From Burkholderiales bacterium (lineage in GTDB: Bacteria > Pseudomonadota > Gammaproteobacteria > Burkholderiales > UBA11063), in the NCBI GenBank assembly GCA_026461645.1, contig JAPJMP010000034.1, positions 1 to 5,418 of the forward strand: a stretch of 5,418 nucleotides of DNA, read 5' to 3'. A program made the position numbers and the translations under genes. Below, in pieces: positions 1 to 5,418 of the stretch. Position 1 is the first letter of the stretch; each line of letters opens with the position of its first letter. The notes beneath the pieces are model-generated. The model was not told where the DNA came from, searched no databases, and saw only the letters and a program-made list of their open reading frames with translations.

Positions 1-146
1 ACACCACTAGCAATATGGCTATCAAATAAAAGTTTAGTTAAAACTAAATACGCCAATAAAGTAATAGTCCAAATAATTAATTTAGAATTATTGTACATCA
101 CAATTAGTGATAATAAAATAAAGCCAATAATAAACTCGAAAGTCAT
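1..146 (-). CDS. Partial membrane-anchored protein, probable FadE-type acyl-CoA dehydrogenase N-terminus
   Basis: An open frame starts with ATG at 146-144 and runs 48 codons without a stop to the window edge, so only the N-terminus is visible. It begins MTFEFIIGFILLSL and is strongly hydrophobic, with two likely membrane segments at about residues 4-17 and 23-41. A short polar turn (YNNSK) separates them. A good ribosome site precedes the start, and the gene follows the FadD stop by 20 bases. E. coli-type FadE proteins are about 800 residues and begin with just such a short double hydrophobic leader before the acyl-CoA dehydrogenase domain. FadE is also the one cycle enzyme otherwise missing from this operon. 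The existence of the gene is well supported. The FadE identity is inferred from context and leader profile, since no catalytic domain is in view. Another small membrane protein remains possible. Confidence 0.6.
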   Translation of the reverse strand, partial: MTFEFIIGFILLSLIVMYNNSKLIIWTITLLAYLVLTKLLFDSHIASG

Positions 147-151
147 ATATA

Positions 152-156
152 CCCCT
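152..156 (-). promoter_or_regulatory. Ribosome binding site of the partial membrane protein gene
   Basis: On the minus strand AGGGG stands five bases before the ATG at 146-144. It is a clear Shine-Dalgarno core, and it is the main reason to accept this truncated frame as a real gene with this start. Confidence 0.65.
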
Positions 157-166
157 GATATAAAAA

Positions 167-1840
167 TTAGTTATGCTCTATAGCAATTTTTGTTAACGCA
201 ACTTTATCAATTTTACCAACCAATGTTTTTGGTAAATCATCTAAAACATGAATTTGTTTTGGCACTTTATAGCCAGCCATCACATTTTTACATTTTTTAA
301 TAATTTCTTCACTAGTTAAGCTAAGTCCGTGCTTAAATACCACAAAGGCTATAACTGCTTCGCCAGTTAATTCGTTTGGTATTCCAATAACGGCTGAAGC
401 ACTTATTTCAAATATAGCATTCAAATTATTTTCAACCTCTGCTGGATAAACATTAAAACCAGAGACGATAATCATTTCACTTTGTCTACCACTTAGAAAT
501 AATTTACCCTGCTCATTTAGATAACCTAAATCTTTGGTATTAAACCAGCCATTTTCATCAATATTTAATTTAGTTTGCTCCGGATTATTCCAATATTCTC
601 GCATTACCTGTGGTCCACGCGCAAAAATGATACCAACCTCATTAATATTTAAAACTTGCATTGTATTTATATCCCTAATTTCAATTTCAGTCGATGAAAT
701 AGGAAAACCAACAGAGCCATCGAAAGGTTTATCGTCTATCGGATTCATTGTTAATGCTGGCGAAGTTTCTGTTAAACCATAACAGTTAGCAATATTTACT
801 CCAGTAACTTCACGCCACTTAGATAAAACAGATGCGCGAGCAGACATACCTCCAGCTATACCATATCTATAATTCTTAAACTTATAGCTTGTAAACTCTT
901 TATTGGATAGTAAATGAGTAAAGAATGTGTCAAGCGCACTTAACACGGTGAAATTACTAGCTTTAAGTGTTTTAAGCATGGAGTTTGAATCACGAGGGTT
1001 TGTAATCATTACAATTTCAGCCCCAAGAAAAGAGAAAGTAAATAAATTAGCCGTTAATGAAAAAATATGGTACAGCGGTAAGGCACTAATTACTATATCA
1101 TTAACGGTAAATTGTGTTTGAGGTCTTAACCAAGCATGTACTTGGACAACATTGGCTACAATATTTCTATGTAGTAATACCGCACCCTTTGGCTTACCAG
1201 TGGTAGCTCCAGTATACTGAATAAAAGCAATATCATCAGCCGTGAAATCATTTTTAGCAACAAATTTTTCTTCAGTATTAACTAAATCTCTAAAATTTAA
1301 TGCATCATAACCATAATTTACATTAAGTTTTTTAACGTACTTGATTACAAAATTGAACAAGCATCTTTTGGCAAATGAATAAAAATCAGGGAGTTTAGTT
1401 ACAATTATGTTATTTAAATTATATTTATTTATCAACCCATCTAATTTAGATGCCATCATATCAATTACAATTATTGATTTAGCTCCAGAATTATTTATTA
1501 AATATTCAATTTCACTTGGTGTGTATAATGGATTAATATTTACAACAATTGCCCCTAATTTCAATATTGCAAAAAGTGCAATTGGATACTGAATAGTATT
1601 CGGCAACATAATTGCGACCCTATCACCTTTTACAATTCCAATCTTACTTAAACCCATAGCAAAGTTTTCCACATATTTCTTTGCTTCAGCAAATGTAATA
1701 CTATGTGAATCACAGGTATAGGCCTTGTTATTTGGAAATTGATCACATATTTTATCAAATATTGAGACTATTGTTTCCTTAGATGCAGTAATCTCTTCAG
1801 GCACTCCAGAAGGATAATTATTTAACCAAAATTTATTCAT
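167..1840 (-). CDS. fadD: Long-chain fatty acid-CoA ligase (FadD type)
   Basis: This enzyme activates fatty acids with ATP and CoA to acyl-CoA via an acyl-adenylate, normally at the inner face of the inner membrane. The protein has 557 residues, against 561 in E. coli FadD, and the N-terminus (MNKFWLNNYP) aligns well with E. coli FadD. Visible motifs of the AMP-forming superfamily, in order, are: phosphate loop YTGATTGKPKG (209-219), LPLYHIF (254-260), YGLTETSP (354-361, Glu358 in the catalytic position), the ribose-binding Asp437 in GWFNTKDLG, hinge region GRQSEMI (451-457), SGFNVYP (460-466), and the C-terminal catalytic lysine Lys543 in PKTLVGKI. Three positions depart from consensus: Ala212 replaces the usually invariant loop glycine, Lys436 replaces Gly of the TGD motif, and Gly451 replaces the Asp that opens the E. 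coli DRKKD hinge. The start is the first in-frame ATG and matches the FadD N-terminus; its ribosome site is weak. It lies 25 bases after the thiolase stop and is probably co-transcribed. Strict chain-length preference cannot be read from the sequence. Confidence 0.93.
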   Translation of the reverse strand: MNKFWLNNYPSGVPEEITASKETIVSIFDKICDQFPNNKAYTCDSHSITFAEAKKYVENFAMGLSKIGIVKGDRVAIMLPNTIQYPIALFAILKLGAIVVNINPLYTPSEIEYLINNSGAKSIIVIDMMASKLDGLINKYNLNNIIVTKLPDFYSFAKRCLFNFVIKYVKKLNVNYGYDALNFRDLVNTEEKFVAKNDFTADDIAFIQYTGATTGKPKGAVLLHRNIVANVVQVHAWLRPQTQFTVNDIVISALPLYHIFSLTANLFTFSFLGAEIVMITNPRDSNSMLKTLKASNFTVLSALDTFFTHLLSNKEFTSYKFKNYRYGIAGGMSARASVLSKWREVTGVNIANCYGLTETSPALTMNPIDDKPFDGSVGFPISSTEIEIRDINTMQVLNINEVGIIFARGPQVMREYWNNPEQTKLNIDENGWFNTKDLGYLNEQGKLFLSGRQSEMIIVSGFNVYPAEVENNLNAIFEISASAVIGIPNELTGEAVIAFVVFKHGLSLTSEEIIKKCKNVMAGYKVPKQIHVLDDLPKTLVGKIDKVALTKIAIEHN

Positions 1841-1850
1841 AATTTTTCAT

Positions 1851-1855
1851 TTCTC
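1851..1855 (-). promoter_or_regulatory. Weak ribosome binding site of fadD
   Basis: The only purine-rich candidate upstream of the fadD ATG is GAGAA, ten bases away, followed by an A-rich spacer. This is weaker and further away than the sites of the neighbouring genes, so fadD may rely partly on translational coupling with the thiolase gene that ends 25 bases earlier. Confidence 0.35.
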
Positions 1856-1865
1856 AAATATAAAA

Positions 1866-3053
1866 TTATAAGGCTTCAAATACTGCCGCTGCTCCCATTC
1901 CAGTTCCAATACACATACTAACAATTCCATATTTTTTATTAGTACGTTTTAAACCATATAATAATTTAGTAGTTAAAATTGCGCCAGTCGCTCCTAAAGG
2001 ATGCCCCATTGCAATCGCCCCACCTTGCGGATTAACAATTTCAGGATTAAGTTTTAAATCGCGTATTACAGCTAAACTTTGAGCTGCAAATGCTTCATTT
2101 AATTCGATCCAACCTATATCTTCAATTTTTAGCCCTGCTTTTTGCAATGCTAATGGTATTGCAGTGATTGGTCCAATACCCATAATTCTAGCAGCAACGC
2201 CAGTAACTGCATAACTTAAAATCTTTCCAATTGGCTTTAAATTATGTTTCTTAAGATAGTCTTCACTAACTAAAACCACTACACCAACACCATCAGTCAT
2301 TTGTGAACTGTTTCCTGCGGTTACTGAACCCTTAGTTGCAAATGCTGGTTTTAATTTAGCTAGAACTTCTTTTGTTGTATCAGATCTTATGCCATTATCT
2401 TCAGCAACTAATGCTTTAACGGCATTAATTGTCATTGTCTTTTCATCAGGAACATTATGCACTACTTCAACCGGGATAATTTGTTCCGCAAAATGACCAC
2501 TACTTTGTGCTTGCGCTGCTCTTCTATGACTTTCAACGGCAAATAAATCTTGCTCTTCACGACTAATATTCCAATCCTTAGCAACATTTTCTGCTGTAAT
2601 TCCCATACCATAAGCTATTGCTACATCCTCATTCTTTTTAAAAATCTCCGGACTAACACTCCAATCATTTCCGCCCATAGGAATTGAACTCATAGACTCA
2701 ACACCACCTGCAACTGCAACTTCATATTGTCCATTCGCTATTGCATTAGCAGCCATGGCAATTGAATTAACACCGGAGCTACAATAACGGTTAATTGTTA
2801 TACCAGGAACAGTATCAGGAAGACCTGCTAATAGAGCTGAAACTCTAGCCACATTAGAACCTTGTTCAGCTTCAGGGTAAGCACAACCAATAATAACATC
2901 ACCAATATCACTAGGATTAACTTTAGATAATTTAACCGTAGCACTAATAATTTTAGCTAATAATTCATCCGGCCTAGTTTTAGCAAAACCACCTTTTTTA
3001 GCTTTAGTTAACGCTGATCTCTTAGCTTCTACAATATATACATTTTTTAACAT
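1866..3053 (-). CDS. fadA: Acetyl-CoA C-acyltransferase (3-ketoacyl-CoA thiolase)
   Basis: This enzyme cleaves 3-ketoacyl-CoA with CoA to acetyl-CoA and a chain shortened by two carbons, the last step of each beta-oxidation turn in the cytoplasm. The 395 residues are full length for the family (E. coli FadA has 387). All thiolase signatures are present: nucleophile Cys91 in NRYCSSG, NEAFA (319-323), His351 in GGAIAMGHPLGATGA, and acid/base Cys381 in CIGTGMGAA near the C-terminus. The start is supported by a strong AAGGA ribosome site six bases upstream and by the typical opening KNVYIVEAKRSA. It follows the dehydrogenase/hydratase fusion by 19 bases, the usual pairing for the two subunits of a beta-oxidation complex. 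Thiolase family members also include biosynthetic acetoacetyl-CoA thiolases. The operon partners favour the degradative role, but the sequence alone does not settle chain-length range. Confidence 0.93.
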   Translation of the reverse strand: MLKNVYIVEAKRSALTKAKKGGFAKTRPDELLAKIISATVKLSKVNPSDIGDVIIGCAYPEAEQGSNVARVSALLAGLPDTVPGITINRYCSSGVNSIAMAANAIANGQYEVAVAGGVESMSSIPMGGNDWSVSPEIFKKNEDVAIAYGMGITAENVAKDWNISREEQDLFAVESHRRAAQAQSSGHFAEQIIPVEVVHNVPDEKTMTINAVKALVAEDNGIRSDTTKEVLAKLKPAFATKGSVTAGNSSQMTDGVGVVVLVSEDYLKKHNLKPIGKILSYAVTGVAARIMGIGPITAIPLALQKAGLKIEDIGWIELNEAFAAQSLAVIRDLKLNPEIVNPQGGAIAMGHPLGATGAILTTKLLYGLKRTNKKYGIVSMCIGTGMGAAAVFEAL

Positions 3054-3059
3054 TTTTAT

Positions 3060-3064
3060 TCCTT
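3060..3064 (-). promoter_or_regulatory. Ribosome binding site of fadA
   Basis: On the minus strand AAGGA stands six bases before the thiolase ATG at 3053-3051. It lies within the 19-base gap after the preceding stop codon and fixes the thiolase start. Confidence 0.7.
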
Positions 3065-3072
3065 AGAATTAA

Positions 3073-5418
3073 TTAATTACGTAAAGGTCTACCTTTTTCT
3101 AACATGTGTTGAATTCTATCCGCAGATTTTTGCGTTGTCGCTAAATCTTTAAAACATTGCTTTTCGATTTTTAACACCCAATCTTCACTAACAATAGAAT
3201 TCTTCTCAATTTCACCGCCACACATTACTTTAGCAATGTTTTTTGCAATTAAGAAGTCATGCTCAGAAATTTGACCACCTTCTAACATATTAACCAGTAA
3301 ACCTTGAACAGTTGCAATACCTTGACTACCAAAAACATTAAAATTACGTTTTACTGGTGGCCTGTAACCTGCTAAAGCCATAAATTTTGCTCTTTCTTTA
3401 GCAATTAAAAGTATTTCTCTACTATTCATTACAACAATATCAGATTCTTTTAAAAATCCCATTTCTTTAGCTTCTAATGCCGATGTAGCTACTTGAGCTA
3501 AAGCTAAATTCTTATAACGCCGCTCGAAATCTTTCCATGGATCAATTGCTTGTGAGGCTCTAAATGCCATCTCAGTTGAACCACCCCAGCCTGGCAATAA
3601 ACCAACACCAGCTTCAACTAAACCAATATATGATTCAAGAGCAGCAACAATACCGCTACAATGCAACATAATCTCACAACCACCACCAAAGGTAAAACCT
3701 TTCACTGCGGCAATTATTGGAATATTTGCATATCTAATTCTATTAGTAATTACTCTATGTCCCATAGCAATAACTTCTTCAACAGCTTCAGCTCCATTCA
3801 TCATAAATTTAAAGCCAAATTCTTCTAAGTTAGCGCCGACAGAAAATAGATCTTTTTCTTGCCAAATAACCATACCTACACATTTTTCTTCGGCAACAGT
3901 AATTGCCTCTTCAATTCCATTTAGAACATCTTCTCCAATAGCACACATTTTAGTTTTAAAGGATAAAACACCAACATTATCGCCAGAATGCCAAAGCTTA
4001 ACACTTGAATTTTCGTATAAAATATGCATTGGAGTAGCTGATTTTTCGTTTAGAACTAAATCAGGGAATAATTGTCGTTGGTATACTTCAAGTTCCTTTC
4101 TTTCCACTAATTTATTTTGTTTGATATTATAATGTTTATTATCTTGATAAACACCGTCTTTTAATTCAAACACCCATTGTGGTAATGCCAATTTACTAAT
4201 TGAATCACCCTGTTCAATATCTTGTTTAATCCAATTAGCAATTTTAGTCCAGCCACCTTGCTGCCAAATTTCAAAAATGCCCTCTTTCCAGCCAAATCCC
4301 CAACGAATTGCTAAATCCATTTCTCTTGGAGAATCAGCAATTTCACCCAATAATATACTAGCATAGTGAAAAGCATCTCTAAAACATGACCATAAAAATT
4401 TTGCCTCAGGAGTATTTGACGCTTTAATTGCATCAAATCTATCTGACCAATTTTTAGTTGTTTTAAGAATATCAACTACAGACTTATCCGCTTTTTTATC
4501 GGCTAAACGATAGGCCCCAGAATTAATGTCGATTACTTTAATACCCTCTTTATCTTTAGTAAAGATTCCTTTCTTTGTTTTAGAGCCTAATGCACCATTG
4601 GCAATTAGTGTTTGCATCCATTCTGGCACATTATAAGAACTTTCAAATCCATCTTTACAGTTTTCTTGCATTGTTTTAACAACATGAGCAAAAGTATCCA
4701 AACCAACTACATCAGCAGTTCTATATGTTGCACTTTTAGCTCGACCTAAATCCTTACCCGTTAATTGATCAACAATTTCTAAAGGAATACTAAATTTTTG
4801 CGTATTAACACAAGTTGACAGCATAGAAAATACGCCTAAACGATTTGCGATAAAATTGGGAGTATCTTTTGCTACGATAACACTTTTCCCTAAATTAGTA
4901 ACAAGGAATGATTCTAATGTAGGTAGAATAGATGAATTGGTACCAGCATGAGGTATTAATTCAACTAAAGACATATAGCGCGGTGGATTGAAGAAATGTA
5001 TACCACAAAAGTTATCTCGTAAGCTTTGCGGCAAACTTGATGCTAATTTTTGAATACTTAGACCTGATGTATTTGACGCAATAATTGCACCCTTCTTTAC
5101 ATGAGCTGCAATTTTTGAATACAAAGCTTCTTTCCAATCTAATCTTTCAGCAATAGCTTCAATAATTAAATCGCAATCTTTTAATAAATCAATATTATCA
5201 TCATAATTTGCGGTAGTAATATATTCTAACGATTTTGACCATGCTAGGGGTTTTGGATTTAATTTTTTTAAATTTTTTATTGAATTATCTAATATTTCAT
5301 TAGGATTACCCTTATTTGATTTTAAATCAAATAGAACAACTTTAATTCCAGCATTCCCAAAATGAGCAGCAATTTGTGCGCCCATTATTCCAGCACCTAA
5401 AACGGCAACTTTATTAAC
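3073..5418 (-). CDS. 3-hydroxyacyl-CoA dehydrogenase/enoyl-CoA hydratase fusion (FadN-like), 5' end cut off
   Basis: This bifunctional enzyme would hydrate trans-2-enoyl-CoA and oxidise the L-3-hydroxyacyl-CoA with NAD+. The visible part is 781 residues; numbering here is from the first visible codon at 5418. The frame is open to the edge and its first residues, VNKVAVLGAGIMGAQIA, contain the GxGxxG nucleotide-binding loop (Gly8, Gly10, Gly13). The ATG at 5385 lies inside this loop and cannot be the true start. The dehydrogenase half shows SNTS (115-118), His141 in HFFNPP and Glu153 in VELIPH (the catalytic pair, 12 apart as in the family), and Asn188 in DTPNFIANRLG. A second helical dehydrogenase repeat follows at about 335-430. 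The crotonase half (about 475-690) keeps the oxyanion segment FSVGANL (525-531) and both hydratase glutamates, Glu582 in GGGCE and Glu602, 20 apart. The C-terminus HMLEKGRPLRN is typical of proteobacterial members. Domain order is the reverse of E. coli FadB and matches Bacillus FadN (about 790 residues), so only a few residues are missing. It is the first visible gene of the operon. Confidence 0.93.
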   Translation of the reverse strand, partial: VNKVAVLGAGIMGAQIAAHFGNAGIKVVLFDLKSNKGNPNEILDNSIKNLKKLNPKPLAWSKSLEYITTANYDDNIDLLKDCDLIIEAIAERLDWKEALYSKIAAHVKKGAIIASNTSGLSIQKLASSLPQSLRDNFCGIHFFNPPRYMSLVELIPHAGTNSSILPTLESFLVTNLGKSVIVAKDTPNFIANRLGVFSMLSTCVNTQKFSIPLEIVDQLTGKDLGRAKSATYRTADVVGLDTFAHVVKTMQENCKDGFESSYNVPEWMQTLIANGALGSKTKKGIFTKDKEGIKVIDINSGAYRLADKKADKSVVDILKTTKNWSDRFDAIKASNTPEAKFLWSCFRDAFHYASILLGEIADSPREMDLAIRWGFGWKEGIFEIWQQGGWTKIANWIKQDIEQGDSISKLALPQWVFELKDGVYQDNKHYNIKQNKLVERKELEVYQRQLFPDLVLNEKSATPMHILYENSSVKLWHSGDNVGVLSFKTKMCAIGEDVLNGIEEAITVAEEKCVGMVIWQEKDLFSVGANLEEFGFKFMMNGAEAVEEVIAMGHRVITNRIRYANIPIIAAVKGFTFGGGCEIMLHCSGIVAALESYIGLVEAGVGLLPGWGGSTEMAFRASQAIDPWKDFERRYKNLALAQVATSALEAKEMGFLKESDIVVMNSREILLIAKERAKFMALAGYRPPVKRNFNVFGSQGIATVQGLLVNMLEGGQISEHDFLIAKNIAKVMCGGEIEKNSIVSEDWVLKIEKQCFKDLATTQKSADRIQHMLEKGRPLRN
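5313..5333. repeat. 21-base near-perfect palindrome inside the FadN-like gene
   Basis: Arms TATTTGATTT and its exact reverse complement flank a single central T. It lies about 85 bases from the window edge, within codons encoding the end of the second Rossmann strand (LFDLKSN). It resembles a dimeric regulator operator in shape, but it is built almost wholly of A and T and sits in coding sequence, so chance is a serious alternative. It does not resemble the FadR operator consensus as I recall it. Confidence 0.35.

Larger units (their letters stand above)
1..5418 (-). other. Predicted beta-oxidation operon
   Basis: Four genes in one direction are separated by 19, 25 and 20 bases: dehydrogenase/hydratase fusion, thiolase, acyl-CoA ligase, then probable acyl-CoA dehydrogenase. 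No stem-loop followed by a T-run and no room for a promoter exist between them. The promoter must lie beyond 5418 and the terminator before position 1. Regulation (for example by a FadR, PsrA or TetR-type repressor) cannot be judged because the leader is outside the window. Confidence 0.8.

Noticed and set aside
534..782. Open frame of 82 codons on the plus strand
   Set aside because: It lies entirely antisense within the well-supported fadD gene, has no recognisable domain, and its composition is explained by the complementary codons.
927..1121. Open frame of 64 codons on the plus strand
   Set aside because: Antisense shadow of fadD, with no family resemblance.
1407..1592. Open frame of 61 codons on the plus strand, rather hydrophobic
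   Set aside because: Its hydrophobicity comes from the complement of fadD codons, and nothing supports it as an independent gene.
1833..1850. Five-codon reading frame (MKNYE, stop TAA) overlapping the fadD start, possible leader peptide
   Set aside because: The only purine-rich site touches its ATG with no spacer, it is too short to judge, and such frames are common by chance in AT-rich sequence.
5253..5280. T-rich run on the plus strand that could suggest a terminator
   Set aside because: It is inside the coding sequence (lysine and asparagine codons on the minus strand), has no GC-rich stem before it, and no plus-strand gene precedes it.

Overview
The window is a compact, AT-rich stretch of bacterial chromosome in which every supported gene lies on the minus strand, so it reads from high to low coordinates. 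It holds a fatty acid beta-oxidation operon in four steps. First comes a 3-hydroxyacyl-CoA dehydrogenase/enoyl-CoA hydratase fusion (3073-5418, 5' end outside the window). Next are a thiolase (1866-3053) and an FadD-type long-chain acyl-CoA synthetase (167-1840). Last is the beginning of a membrane-anchored protein (1-146, 3' end outside the window), which by position and hydrophobic profile is probably an FadE-type acyl-CoA dehydrogenase. The gaps between genes are 19, 25 and 20 bases and all three complete stops are TAA. No gap has room for a promoter or a stem-loop terminator, so one transcript entering from beyond position 5418 is the simplest reading.

Together the products would cover the whole cycle. 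FadD activates a fatty acid to acyl-CoA. FadE, if confirmed, makes the trans-2-enoyl-CoA. The fusion protein hydrates it and oxidises it to 3-ketoacyl-CoA, and the thiolase releases acetyl-CoA. The fusion has the dehydrogenase half first and the hydratase half last. This is the order of Bacillus FadN and of a family also found in many proteobacteria, and it is the reverse of E. coli FadB/FadJ. The acyl-CoA synthetase, in contrast, closely resembles E. coli FadD.

The low G+C, the E. coli-like FadD and the possible FadE leader suggest an AT-rich proteobacterium, perhaps a gammaproteobacterium of the Francisella or Legionella kind. This is an inference from protein resemblance recalled without a database search, and the genus is not established. 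There are no RNA genes, mobile elements, CRISPR arrays or gene-free stretches longer than 25 bases. I do not see a new biological system here. The most useful points are the two genes cut by the window edges, the unusual residues in the FadD adenylation motifs, and a near-perfect 21-base palindrome inside the first gene.
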